From: Croceibacterium_A sp044506885
GTDB lineage: Bacteria > Pseudomonadota > Alphaproteobacteria > Sphingomonadales > Sphingomonadaceae
Direction: 5' to 3'
NCBI GenBank assembly: GCA_044506885.1
Contig: JBIQKC010000013.1
Span: forward strand, 10,109 to 74,108
Length of the DNA stretch: 64,000 bases
Shown here: piece by piece, positions 26,198 through 34,792 of the stretch
Layout of the letters: each line of letters begins with the position of its first letter
How positions within the stretch are numbered: position 1 is the stretch's first letter
Made by a program: the position numbers and the translations under genes
Notes under the pieces: generated by a model
Told to the model about the DNA's origin: nothing
What the model saw: the letters and a program-made list of their open reading frames with translations, nothing else
Databases searched by the model: none

Positions 26198-26905
26198 TCA
26201 GGCGTTCGATTCGTCCGCCTCGGCCGCGCGGCGCGCTTCGAGCCAGGCTTCGGCCTCGGCTTCCTGCGCCGCTTCGACCGCCGCCTTGGCCGCGGCCTCG
26301 CGCTCGGCGCGCAGTTCCTCGATCAGCTGCGCGCGATCGTCGCGGCTCTCGGCGACCGCTTCGTCCGCTTCCTCGCTCGCGGCGGCGCGCTTGGCCGCCT
26401 TGGCCACCGCCGCGTCGAGCTCGCGCTGCGAGCACAGGCCCAGCGTCACCGGGTCCTTCGGCTGGATGTTCTGGATGTTCCAGTGGCTGCGGTCGCGGAT
26501 GGCGTTGATCGTGTTGCGGGTCGTGCCGATCAGCTTGCCGATCTGCGCGTCGGAAATCTCCGGGTGGTTGCGCAGGATCCAGGCGATGCCGTCGGGCTTG
26601 TCCTGCCGCTTGGACACCGGGGTATAGCGCGGGCCCTTGGTCCGGCTTACGTCCACCGGCGCGCGGTGCATCTTCAGGCGATATTCGGGATCGGCCTGGC
26701 CCTTCTCGATCTCCTCGTGCGTCAGCTCGCCCGAATGGACCGGATCGCGCCCGGTATACTTCGAGCTGGCGAGATCGTCCGCCATCGCCTGCACTTCGAG
26801 GATGTGCAGGCCGCAGAACTCGGCGATCTGCTCGAAGCTGAGCGCGGTGTTGTCGACCAGCCACGAGGCGGTCGCATGGGGCATCAGGGGAGTGGGCTGG
26901 GCCAC
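26198..26905 (-). CDS. trcR: Cell cycle transcriptional regulator TrcR (DUF1013)
   Basis: Alphaproteobacterial DUF1013 regulator linked to cell-cycle transcription. The 235 residues begin with MPHATASWLVDNTALSFEQI (from the eighth codon) and an HTH-like region (EQIAEFCGLHILEVQAMADD). A second HTH-like segment follows (NHPEISDAQIGKLIGTTRNT), then QPKDPVTLGLCSQ and an Ala/Glu-rich helical tail. GTG at 26905 is the start: GGAGAG lies just upstream and homologues begin MAQP. It converges on the bactofilin gene. Confidence 0.93.
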   Translation of the reverse strand: MAQPTPLMPHATASWLVDNTALSFEQIAEFCGLHILEVQAMADDLASSKYTGRDPVHSGELTHEEIEKGQADPEYRLKMHRAPVDVSRTKGPRYTPVSKRQDKPDGIAWILRNHPEISDAQIGKLIGTTRNTINAIRDRSHWNIQNIQPKDPVTLGLCSQRELDAAVAKAAKRAAASEEADEAVAESRDDRAQLIEELRAEREAAAKAAVEAAQEAEAEAWLEARRAAEADESNA

Positions 26906-27017
26906 GGTTTCTCTCCGGTGAAAATAGAAGGGCCGCCCCTTCCGGAGCGGCCGCCATGGGCGCGATGTAGGCCCGTTGCCGCCAAACGGCAAGCATTTGC
27001 GCGATGGGCGGGCCGGT

Positions 27018-28058
27018 TCAGGCGGCGGCCAGCGCCCTGCTCGGCGGCAACATCGCCTGCCCCACCTGAAGCGCGGCGAGGAACTGGTCGGTGCTGGCGC
27101 GCCAGGTGAAGCCGCGCCCGTGGGCGAGGCAGTCCTCGCGCCGGAGCCACAGCGCGGTCGAGATCGCGTTCTCCAGCCGCTCCGCCATCGCGCCGCTTTC
27201 GGCCGTCAGCACGTCGAGCGGGCCGGGCACGGGATAGGCGGCGACCGGCGTGCCGCAGGCGAGCGCCTCGATCATCACCAGCCCGAACGTGTCGGTGCGG
27301 CTGGGGAACACGAAGACGTCGGCTCCGGCATAGCACGCCGCCAGCTCCCGCCCGCTCTTGCGGCCGAGGAAGCGGGCCTCGGGAAACGCGCTGCGCAGCC
27401 GCGCCAGCGCGGGCCCGTCGCCGACCACGACCTTGCTGCCGGGATGCCTGTTGCCGAGAAACGCCTCGATGTTCTTCTCCACCGCCACCCGTCCGACATA
27501 GAGCTGGATCGGGCGCGGCAGGCCGGCGAAACAGGCGGGCGCGGCCACATCGGGGCCGAACTCGTCGAGGTCCACGCCCCGGCTCCACGCGCGCACTTGC
27601 CCCAGCCCCTGCGCGCGAAGCTGGGCGCGCACCGTTTCGGTCGCCGCCAGAATACCGCCCGACGGGGCATGGAACCGCCGGATCATCGGCCAGAACCGCT
27701 CCGCGGACAGACCGGTGCGGCGCGCCAGGTATTCGGGGAACTGCGTGTGATAGGCGGTGGTGAAACCGCGCCCACGGGCAAGGCACCAGTTGCGCGCCGC
27801 CCAGCCCAGCGGGCCTTCGGTGGCGATATGGATGGCGTCGGGCGCGAAGCGCTCCAGCCGCCGCCCGGCGGCGCCCCGACCGGCGAGCGCCAGGCGTATT
27901 TCGGGATAAGTCGGGCAGGGAAGCGAACGGAACAGGTCCGGCGAAACGATCTCCACCGCGTGCCCCCGGCGGCGCAGTTCGGCGGTGATCGCCGCCAGCG
28001 TCCGCACGACGCCGTTGACTTGCGGCGCCCAGGCGTCGGTGACCAGCGCTATCCGCAT
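27018..28058 (-). CDS. Glycosyltransferase family 4 (GT-B fold)
   Basis: A 346-residue retaining GT-B enzyme, similar to alpha-mannosyltransferases. The N-terminal Rossmann half starts MRIALVTDAWAPQVNGVVRT; the C-terminal donor-binding half has LYVGRVAVEKNIEAFL, VVVGDGP and the E-x7-E-type block FGLVMIEALACGTPVAAYP. The acceptor is unknown; coupling with the LpxH-like gene 4 bp upstream suggests envelope glycolipid synthesis. Start at 28058 is set by the conserved N-terminus. Confidence 0.93.
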   Translation of the reverse strand: MRIALVTDAWAPQVNGVVRTLAAITAELRRRGHAVEIVSPDLFRSLPCPTYPEIRLALAGRGAAGRRLERFAPDAIHIATEGPLGWAARNWCLARGRGFTTAYHTQFPEYLARRTGLSAERFWPMIRRFHAPSGGILAATETVRAQLRAQGLGQVRAWSRGVDLDEFGPDVAAPACFAGLPRPIQLYVGRVAVEKNIEAFLGNRHPGSKVVVGDGPALARLRSAFPEARFLGRKSGRELAACYAGADVFVFPSRTDTFGLVMIEALACGTPVAAYPVPGPLDVLTAESGAMAERLENAISTALWLRREDCLAHGRGFTWRASTDQFLAALQVGQAMLPPSRALAAA

Positions 28059-28062
28059 CGCG

Positions 28063-28980
28063 TCAGGCGGCGGCCGCGACGCGCGACGCCTCGACCCGCC
28101 GCCGCATCTCGGCATCGCGGTGCGCCATCTCTTCGGGCCAGTGGAGAATTTCCATCCGTCCGTCGAAGTGCTCGACCAGCGCGGTGCAGCCTTCGACCCA
28201 GTCGCCGTCGTTGTAATAGTCCACGCCTTCGAACTCCTTGATTTCCGCCGTATGGATGTGACCGCACACCACTCCGTCGACCTGGCGCGCGGCGGCCGCG
28301 CGGGTGACGACTTCCTCGTAGCGGGAGATGAACTCGACCGCGTTCTTGACCTTGTGCTTGGCCATCTTGCTGAGCGACCAGTAAGGCAGCCCGAACCGGC
28401 GGCGGATCGCGTTGATCCAGCCGCTCAGCCCCATCAGCAGGTGATAGAGCGCGTCGCCGACCACCGCGAGCCAGCGGTGCGCCAGCATGATCGCGTCGAA
28501 CTCGTCGCCGTGCAGCACCAGCAGGCGCCGCCCGTCGGCTGTCTCGTGGATCGCCGCGCGGGCGATTTCCACTCCGCCGAAGTTGAGCCCGGCGAACTGG
28601 CGCACCATCTCGTCGTGGTTGCCGGGGATATAGACGATGCGCGTGCCGCGCTTGGCGCGCTTGAGGATGCGCCAGACGATGTCGTTGTGCGAAGCCGGCC
28701 AGTAGAGCTTTTTCTTCAGCCGCCAGCCGTCGATGATGTCGCCGACCAGGTACATCGTCTCGCTGTCGGTCGAATCGAGGAAGTCGATCAGCAGGTCGGC
28801 GTTGCAGCCTTTTGTCCCCAAGTGGACATCGCTGATCCAGATCGTGCGGTACCGACGCCGGCCGTCGAGCGCGGGCTCTGGAACGGCGGGTTCGCCCGGT
28901 TCCGGAAGCGCCGGGAAGGGGAACGCGAGGACCGCGCCATCGCCCGGCTCATCCGCTTGAACGCGTGTGTCGCCTGTCAT
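28063..28980 (-). CDS. LpxH-like metallophosphoesterase (probable UDP-2,3-diacylglucosamine diphosphatase)
   Basis: Calcineurin-type phosphoesterase with the full di-metal set: DVHLG, GDIIDGW, GNHDE, HGDEFD and GHIHTAE. LpxH hydrolyses UDP-2,3-diacylglucosamine in lipid A synthesis; this longer form (305 residues, with an N-terminal Pro/Glu-rich tail of about 40 residues) is often annotated so in sphingomonads, though the role is inferred. It ends 4 bp before the glycosyltransferase start, indicating one transcript. Divergent from ctpA with 144 bp between. Confidence 0.85.
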   Translation of the reverse strand: MTGDTRVQADEPGDGAVLAFPFPALPEPGEPAVPEPALDGRRRYRTIWISDVHLGTKGCNADLLIDFLDSTDSETMYLVGDIIDGWRLKKKLYWPASHNDIVWRILKRAKRGTRIVYIPGNHDEMVRQFAGLNFGGVEIARAAIHETADGRRLLVLHGDEFDAIMLAHRWLAVVGDALYHLLMGLSGWINAIRRRFGLPYWSLSKMAKHKVKNAVEFISRYEEVVTRAAAARQVDGVVCGHIHTAEIKEFEGVDYYNDGDWVEGCTALVEHFDGRMEILHWPEEMAHRDAEMRRRVEASRVAAAA

Positions 28981-29124
28981 GGCTTCGCATCTGTGCCGCG
29001 CGAATGTTGCGCGCGCGTGACATTTTATATGCACTTCGGTGACGGATGAGGCCCGCCGCCCGGCAAGCTGGCATTAAGCCCGGCGGCGCGATAAGCTGGC
29101 GCAATCCATCGAGGAATACGATTT

Positions 29125-30474
29125 ATGAAGCTCGTTTCCCAGGTCGCCGGGCCGTTGCGCGCCGCCGCGCTGCTCACCGCGGTCGCCCTGCTGCCCGCGA
29201 CCACCGCGGTCTTCGCCCAGGTCGAAAGCCGCGCCTCGCCCGAATTCGCCAAGCTCTTCGCCACCTACCAGCGGATCAAGGCCAGCTATGTCGAGCCGGT
29301 GGAGGACGATGTGCTGATCCGCGGCGCGATCGACGGCATGCTCGCCGCGCTCGATCCGCACTCGGCCTATCTCGACGGCGCGGCGCTCGAACGGCTCGAG
29401 ACGATGATAGACGGCAACTACCAGGGCCTCGGCATCTCGGTGCAGATGGACGACGGGATGGTGAAGGTCGTCTCGCCGTTCAAGGGCAGCCCGGCGGACA
29501 AGGCGGGGATCAAGGCCGGCGACTATATCAGCCATATCGAAGGCGCGCTGATCTACGGGCTCGAACTGGACGAAGCGGTCAAGCAGATGCGCGGCGTCGC
29601 CGGGACCACGGTGAACCTGACGATCCTGCGCGAAGGGCGCGACGAGCCGCTGGAGGTCAGCGTCACGCGCGGCCTGATCGAGCTCGAGCCGGTCACCTGG
29701 GAGCTTCAGTCCGGCGGCATCGGCCTGATCAGCGTCAACGAGTTCAGCCGCGACGTCGGGCGTGACGTCAACGCCGCGTTGCAGGCGCTGCGGCAGGAGG
29801 CGGGCGGCCGGATCGGCGGCCTGGTGCTCGACTTGCGCAAGAATCCGGGCGGCTCGCTCGACGAGGCGGTGGCCTTGAGCGACCTGTTCCTCAGCGAAGG
29901 GCAGATCGTCTCGCAGCGCGGCCGCAACGCGCGTGAAACGATCTACTACGAGGCGGAGAGCGTCTATCGCGGCGATGTCGCCGCCGGCGTGCCGATGATC
30001 GTGCTGATCGACGCCGGCTCCGCTTCGGCGAGCGAGATCGTCGCCGGGGCCTTGCAGGACCAGCGACGGGCGCTGGTCATGGGCGAGCGCAGCTTCGGCA
30101 AGGGCAGCGTGCAGACCCTGCTCCCGCTCACGCGCGATTCGGCGCTCAAGCTCACCACCGCGCGCTACTATACGCCGGCAGGCCGCTCGGTGCAGGAAGG
30201 CGGGATCAAGCCCGACATCCGCGTGCCGCAGCTGAGCGACCCCGACCTCGCCCGGCGCGCCAAGTTCGTGCTGCGCGAAAGCAACCTGCGCCGGCACCTG
30301 GTCAACGAAATAGACCTCGAAGACGAAGCGCTTGAAGACGATCGCGCGGAAGACCCCCGCTTCACCCTCACCGCGGCCGAGCTGGAAGAGCAGGGGATCG
30401 AGGATTTCCAGCTCGATTACGCGCTCAGGACGCTGCGCCGCGGCGCCGGCGCGGTCGTTGCCCGGCGCGACTGA
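29125..30474 (+). CDS. ctpA: S41 family C-terminal processing peptidase CtpA
   Basis: Periplasmic serine protease that trims C-termini of envelope proteins. Signal peptide at residues 1–31 (ending TTAVFAQ), then a PDZ domain (about 85–170, NYQGLGISVQMDDGMVKVVS) and the catalytic core. GSASASE (298–304) holds the Ser nucleophile and Lys326 in FGKGSVQT is the general base. The 449 residues match the family. It precedes dsbB by 9 bp and coq7 follows, so the three probably share a transcript. Confidence 0.95.
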   Translation: MKLVSQVAGPLRAAALLTAVALLPATTAVFAQVESRASPEFAKLFATYQRIKASYVEPVEDDVLIRGAIDGMLAALDPHSAYLDGAALERLETMIDGNYQGLGISVQMDDGMVKVVSPFKGSPADKAGIKAGDYISHIEGALIYGLELDEAVKQMRGVAGTTVNLTILREGRDEPLEVSVTRGLIELEPVTWELQSGGIGLISVNEFSRDVGRDVNAALQALRQEAGGRIGGLVLDLRKNPGGSLDEAVALSDLFLSEGQIVSQRGRNARETIYYEAESVYRGDVAAGVPMIVLIDAGSASASEIVAGALQDQRRALVMGERSFGKGSVQTLLPLTRDSALKLTTARYYTPAGRSVQEGGIKPDIRVPQLSDPDLARRAKFVLRESNLRRHLVNEIDLEDEALEDDRAEDPRFTLTAAELEEQGIEDFQLDYALRTLRRGAGAVVARRD

Positions 30475-30483
30475 TCCGGTTCG

Positions 30484-30951
30484 ATGACCGCATCGCTCAA
30501 GCTCGCGCAGCGGCTGGCGCTCGGGGTTCCCGCGCTGCTTCTCGCGGGGGCCTATGTGTCGCAATACGGGTTCGGCCTGTTCCCGTGCGAGATGTGCTGG
30601 TGGCAGCGCTATCCGCACTTCGCGGCGGTGCTGCTGGCGCTGGTTTCCACTTTCGTCGCGCCGAAGCGCCTGTGGATCGGCCTCGCCGCGCTGGCGATCC
30701 TCGTCTCGGGCGCGATCGGCGCGTTCCACGCCGGGGTCGAATACGGCTGGTGGGAAGGCGTTACCGGATGCGCCAGCACGGTGGAGGGCGGCGGCGATCC
30801 GCTGGCGGCGATCATGGACGCGCCGCTGGTGCGGTGCGACGTCGCGCCCTGGACTCTCGCCGGGATTTCGCTGGCCGGCTTCAACGCGATCGTTTCCCTT
30901 GCCTCCGGGCTGGCGATCCTCGCCCTTCTGCGCCAAGGAAAGCGGGTATGA
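30484..30951 (+). CDS. dsbB: Disulfide bond formation protein B (DsbB)
   Basis: Inner-membrane quinone reductase that reoxidises DsbA. The 155 residues form four transmembrane helices. The first periplasmic loop has the redox pair Cys35/Cys38 in FPCEMCWWQRYPH; the second has Cys96 and Cys118 (TGCAST, VRCDVAPW). Both disulfide pairs are therefore intact. It overlaps coq7 by ATGA at 30948–30951; DsbB–Coq7 adjacency is plausible because both use ubiquinone, but this is inference. Confidence 0.94.
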   Translation: MTASLKLAQRLALGVPALLLAGAYVSQYGFGLFPCEMCWWQRYPHFAAVLLALVSTFVAPKRLWIGLAALAILVSGAIGAFHAGVEYGWWEGVTGCASTVEGGGDPLAAIMDAPLVRCDVAPWTLAGISLAGFNAIVSLASGLAILALLRQGKRV

Positions 30952-31463
30952 CCGATCGGGCGCGAATGATCCGGGTGGACCAGGCGGGCGAATACGGCGC
31001 CACGCGCATCTACGCCGGGCAACTGGCGGTAATGGGCCCGCGCGGCCCCCATTCGGGCGAGATTCGCGCCATGGCCGATCAGGAGCGGGATCATCTCGCG
31101 GCCTTCGATGCGCTGATGAGCAGGCGCGGCGTGCGGCCCACGGCCTTGCAGCCGTTCTGGTCGGTGGCCGGCTATGCGCTCGGCGCGGGGACGGCGCTGC
31201 TCGGGCCCGAAGCGGCGATGGCCTGCACCGCGGCGGTGGAGGAGGAGATCGACCGCCACTATTCGCGCCAGCTCGAAGAGCTGGAAAAGGACGGCGACGA
31301 TGCCGAGCTGGCGGACATGATCGAACGCTTCCGCGACGACGAGCGCGCGCATCGCGACGCGGCGCTGGCGGCGGGCGCGGAGCGCGCGCCGGCCTATCCG
31401 CTGCTCTCGGCCGCGATCCGGCTGGGATGCCGCGCGGCGATAAGGCTGGCCGAGCGGGTCTGA
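30948..31463 (+). CDS. coq7: Demethoxyubiquinone hydroxylase Coq7
   Basis: Di-iron monooxygenase that hydroxylates C6 of demethoxyubiquinone. The 171 residues contain the paired E-x-x-H iron sites: VDQAGEYGATRIYAG, DQERDHLAAF, EEEIDRHYSRQLEELE and FRDDERAHRDAAL. Length and order are standard for the short bacterial Coq7. The start ATG overlaps the dsbB stop, which fixes it. Confidence 0.95.
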   Translation: MTDRARMIRVDQAGEYGATRIYAGQLAVMGPRGPHSGEIRAMADQERDHLAAFDALMSRRGVRPTALQPFWSVAGYALGAGTALLGPEAAMACTAAVEEEIDRHYSRQLEELEKDGDDAELADMIERFRDDERAHRDAALAAGAERAPAYPLLSAAIRLGCRAAIRLAERV

Positions 31464-31568
31464 TCCGGAACAAGGCGCTTGCCCTGTGCGCTTCATATGG
31501 TGTTCACGGCGAATGGTCGCCTATGCAATCCGCGCGGCGGTTGAGCCCCCGCGCATCGAGGAGTTCCG

Positions 31569-32156
31569 ATGACACGCCTGTTCGCACTTGCCGCGGCCGT
31601 TTCGACGCTGGCTCTCGCGCCTTCCCCCGCGCTCGCGCAGGACGCGGCGGGCGACAAGGTCAACACGGTCATCGTCTATGGCGACGACGAGTGCGAGGAA
31701 TCGACCGGCGACCAACTGGTGATCTGCGTCCGCTATGACGAGAGCGAGCGCTTTCGCATTCCCGAGCCGCTGCGGCAAAGCGACAATCCGGCCAACGAAG
31801 CCTGGGCCAGCAGGGTGCGCAGCTTCGAAGCAGTCGGCGATTTCGGCCCGCTGTCGTGCAGCCCTTCGGGGGCGGGCGGCGAACTGGGTTGCCTGAACAA
31901 GATTATCGAGGCCGCCTATCAGGAACGTCGCACCGGGTCCGACGTGCGCGCGGCCGAGCTCGTCGCCGCCGCGCGCGCGGACCGGCTGGCGACGATCGAC
32001 GCCGAAGCCGCCGAAACGCAGGCCCGTGTCGAAGAACTCGAACGCCAGTACATGGAACGCCTGGCGCGCGAGGAAGCCGGCGAGGTCGCCCCGCGCGAAG
32101 CCAATCGGGACGGCGAGCCCGAAGTGGTCAATCCCGCCGACATCGCGCCACGATAG
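31569..32156 (+). CDS. Secreted hypothetical protein
   Basis: A 195-residue protein with a clear signal peptide (MTRLFALAAAVSTLALAPSP, cleavage near ALAQD). The mature part has four Cys (ECEES, VICVRY, LSCSP, LGCLN) that could form two disulfides, then a charged helical tail rich in Arg, Glu and Ala. No enzymatic motif is seen. I do not recognise a named family; it resembles periplasmic proteins common in sphingomonads. It follows coq7 by 105 bp and has its own GAGGAG ribosome site. Confidence 0.75.
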   Translation: MTRLFALAAAVSTLALAPSPALAQDAAGDKVNTVIVYGDDECEESTGDQLVICVRYDESERFRIPEPLRQSDNPANEAWASRVRSFEAVGDFGPLSCSPSGAGGELGCLNKIIEAAYQERRTGSDVRAAELVAAARADRLATIDAEAAETQARVEELERQYMERLAREEAGEVAPREANRDGEPEVVNPADIAPR

Positions 32157-32249
32157 CGCCTCTGCTTTCCGTATTGGATCGATGCACTCCCGGACGGGGG
32201 AACGCTTCAATCCAGGGTTTGTCCTGTTCGGGTTGAGCGGAGAACGAAA

Positions 32250-32346
32250 CCCTCCCCCGATCGCGGGAGGGAGTGGCGTATTCGACGCCGGCGTCGACGC
32301 GCGGCCTGCCGGCCTCGCCCCCCACCCCTCTCCGCCGGGGAGAGGG
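32250..32346. repeat. Two diverged GC-rich hairpins
   Basis: A hairpin CCCTCCC/GGGAGGG (32250–32271) and a second CCCTCTCC/GGAGAGGG (32326–32346) preceded by CCCCCCAC. They resemble, but do not match, the CCCCTCCCGC family, and fill most of the 234-bp gap between a secreted protein gene and the opposing GFA gene. They may be diverged copies or act as terminators. Confidence 0.55.
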
Positions 32347-32390
32347 ATTCAATCTCGGATCGAACGATCTTCGCGCATGGCTCCAGTCTC

Positions 32391-32792
32391 TCAGGCTCCG
32401 GGATAGCGCTCGAACTCGGGCAGTCCGGAAAGCTCCTGCATCCACGGCAGCCGCTCGGCGCACTGGATCTGCGCGCCCGGCGGGTGGCTGGCGGCTTCGT
32501 CCAACGTCGCCTGCTGCACATCGACGATGCCGGGCAGCATCCCCGCATTGCGATAGAACAGCCCGGTCCCGCAGATGGGGCAGAACTGCCGCTCCGCGCC
32601 GTTCTTGCCGCGATAGGTCGTCACCGCGCCGCCGGTCTGGCTAAACTGGTCTTCCTTCACCGCGAACCAGCCGACCATCGGCGCGCCGGCCGACGCGCGG
32701 CAATCGGCGCAATGGCACAGCGCGTTATGCAGCGGCGCGCCCTCGATCTCGTACCGCACCTCGCCACACTGGCATCCACCTTGCAGTGTCAT
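32391..32792 (-). CDS. GFA family protein (CENP-V/Gfa zinc-binding fold)
   Basis: A 133-residue member of the glutathione-dependent formaldehyde-activating (GFA) family. Zinc ligands are visible in MTLQGGCQCGEVRYEIEG, CHCADCRASAG and CPICGTGLFYR. Most family members are not proven formaldehyde enzymes, so substrate is open. ATG at 32792 matches the conserved start; upstream in-frame codons are not conserved. It lies 100 bp beyond the 3' end of fabI. Confidence 0.92.
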   Translation of the reverse strand: MTLQGGCQCGEVRYEIEGAPLHNALCHCADCRASAGAPMVGWFAVKEDQFSQTGGAVTTYRGKNGAERQFCPICGTGLFYRNAGMLPGIVDVQQATLDEAASHPPGAQIQCAERLPWMQELSGLPEFERYPGA

Positions 32793-32892
32793 TTGCCTGC
32801 CCTTTCCCGCGAATCGCTCCATGCCCGAATCGACGAGACGGAACGTAAAGGGAACAATGGCGATAGGAAAGCGAAAAACGCCCGCCCCGGCG

Positions 32893-33726
32893 TCACACCA
32901 GCGCGATGTCGGGCGCATCCTCCTGCTTCATGCCGACGAGGTGATAGCCCGCATCGACGTGATGCACTTCGCCGGTCACCCCGCTGGCGAGATCGCTCAG
33001 CATGTAGAGGCCGGCGCCGCCGACATCCTCGATGGTGACGTTGCGCCGCAGCGGCGAATTGAGCTCATTCCACTTGAGGATGTAGCGGAAATCGCCGATC
33101 CCGCTCGCCGCCAGCGTCTTGATCGGCCCGGCGCTGATCGCGTTGACGCGGATGTTCTCCGGCCCGAGATCGTTGGCGAGGTACTTGACGCTCGTTTCCA
33201 GCGCCGCCTTGGCCACGCCCATCACGTTGTAGTGCGGCACCACCTTTTCCGCGCCGTAATAGGTCAGCGTCAGGATCGATCCGCCCTGCGGCATCATCGG
33301 CCGCGCGCGGTTAGCCACGGCAACCAGCGAATAGGCCGAAATGTTCATCGTCATCAGGAAGTTGTCGAGGCTGGTATCGACATATTTCCCGCGCAGCTCG
33401 TTCTTGTCGGAAAAGCCGATCGCGTGGACGAGGAAGTCGATCGTCGGCCAACGCGCCTTCAGCACATCGAACCCGGCGTCGAGCGCCTCCATCCGCGACA
33501 CGTCGCAGTCGAAGCAGAAGTCCGAACCGAGCTGTTCGGCCAGCGGCCGCACCCGTTTCTCCAGCGCTTCGCCCTGATAGGAGAACGCCAGCTCCGCCCC
33601 GTGCTCGCGCAGCTTCTGGGCGATGCCCCAGGCGAGCGACTTCTCGTTGGCGAGCCCCATGATGAGCCCGCGCTTCCCTTCCATCAGACCCTTTGGCCCT
33701 TCCATCAAACCTTTCGGCGAGGTCAT
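32893..33726 (-). CDS. fabI: Enoyl-[acyl-carrier-protein] reductase (NADH), FabI
   Basis: Last reductive step of fatty-acid elongation; the target of triclosan-type inhibitors. The 277-residue SDR-fold protein has LIMGLANEKSLAWGIA, and the catalytic Tyr-x6-Lys in PHYNVMGVAKAALE, followed by AISAGPIKTLAASGI. The N-terminus carries a tandem duplication of PKGLMEG (residues 4–17); homologues have it once, so ATGs at residues 8 and 15 are alternative starts. The first ATG overlaps the brkB stop as ATGA, supporting 33726. Confidence 0.95.
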   Translation of the reverse strand: MTSPKGLMEGPKGLMEGKRGLIMGLANEKSLAWGIAQKLREHGAELAFSYQGEALEKRVRPLAEQLGSDFCFDCDVSRMEALDAGFDVLKARWPTIDFLVHAIGFSDKNELRGKYVDTSLDNFLMTMNISAYSLVAVANRARPMMPQGGSILTLTYYGAEKVVPHYNVMGVAKAALETSVKYLANDLGPENIRVNAISAGPIKTLAASGIGDFRYILKWNELNSPLRRNVTIEDVGGAGLYMLSDLASGVTGEVHHVDAGYHLVGMKQEDAPDIALV

Positions 33727-34754
33727 AGGCTTCCCTTCTCCGCCTGTTCGTCCCGCTCGGCGCGCGCCCGGTTGTCGGCCTGGCCGATGCGATCCTCCTC
33801 TTCCTCGGGAGTTTCGGCCAGCGCCGCGTTGAGCTCCGCGCCCATCACCATCCCTAGGCCCACCAGCCAGAAAAAGAAAAGCGCGATCATGATCCCGGCG
33901 AGCGAGCCATACGTGACATCGTAGCTGAACAGGCTGCGCAGCAGCGGCGGCAGGGCGATCGTGACCCCCATCCACCACGCCGTCACCAGCAGCGCCCCCG
34001 GCCATTTGGGATAGCGCCTTTCGCGATAGACGGCCGGGGTCAGCGTATAGAACAGCAGGTAGAGCGAGACGTAGAGCCCCGCCGCCGGCACCAGCCGCGA
34101 CAGCGACAGGCTGGCGACCAGATCGTCGAGCCGCGGCAGCCAGGCGGAAATCACCTCCTGCGCCGCGCCGATCAGCACTTGCGCGATCAGGCTCAGCATC
34201 AGCAGCAGCACCGCGCCCACGATGATCCCGGCGGAAAACACGCGGTACTTCCAGAACGCCTGCGTCGCATGGGTGCCATAGGCGCGGCGCAGGATGTCGC
34301 GGATCGTCTCGATCAGGCTGCCGACGGTCCACAGGCCCACCAGGCCGCCCGCCCACAGCAGCCACCCGCTGCGCTGCTCGATCACCGATCGCGCCACCGG
34401 GGCGATCACTTCGCTCACCACCGGCGGCAGGGCATAGACGATGGCGTCGATCGTCGCCGCGCGCTCGCTCTCCTCGCCCGCCAGCGAAAAGATCGCCGCG
34501 CCGGTGACGAAGAACGGGAAGATCGCCAGCATCGCCATATAGGCCAGGTTGCCGGCATGGATGAAGCCGTCGTTGTAAGCGCCGACGACCACGCGCTTGG
34601 CGACCTGGTAGACCCGCGTGCCGGGGCCGACCGCCCCGGTGACTTGCGCGGTCAGGCCGGCCTTGTGCTTCAGCGCCTCCTTGCGCCGCCCTTCGGGCGA
34701 AAGATCGCGGACCGGCGGGGCGGGCCGGTCATGGTCCGTCGGTCCGGGTGCCAT
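33723..34754 (-). CDS. YihY/BrkB family inner-membrane protein
   Basis: A 343-residue protein with a basic N-terminal cytoplasmic segment, six predicted transmembrane helices between about residues 65 and 310, and an acidic/charged C-terminal tail (TPEEEEDRIGQADN). HAGNLAYMAMLAIFPFFV and YGSLAGIMIALFFFWLVGL are the conserved family blocks. YihY/BrkB proteins were once called RNase BN but are membrane proteins of unresolved function. It is coupled to fabI by ATGA. Confidence 0.92.
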   Translation of the reverse strand: MAPGPTDHDRPAPPVRDLSPEGRRKEALKHKAGLTAQVTGAVGPGTRVYQVAKRVVVGAYNDGFIHAGNLAYMAMLAIFPFFVTGAAIFSLAGEESERAATIDAIVYALPPVVSEVIAPVARSVIEQRSGWLLWAGGLVGLWTVGSLIETIRDILRRAYGTHATQAFWKYRVFSAGIIVGAVLLLMLSLIAQVLIGAAQEVISAWLPRLDDLVASLSLSRLVPAAGLYVSLYLLFYTLTPAVYRERRYPKWPGALLVTAWWMGVTIALPPLLRSLFSYDVTYGSLAGIMIALFFFWLVGLGMVMGAELNAALAETPEEEEDRIGQADNRARAERDEQAEKGSL

Positions 34755-34792
34755 CGGGTTCTTCTAGGGTCCTGTGTCGAGCAGGCAATAGC

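Noticed and set aside
29074..31473. Long minus-strand open frame opposite ctpA, dsbB and coq7
   Set aside because: Antisense shadow; the sense genes carry complete catalytic motifs.
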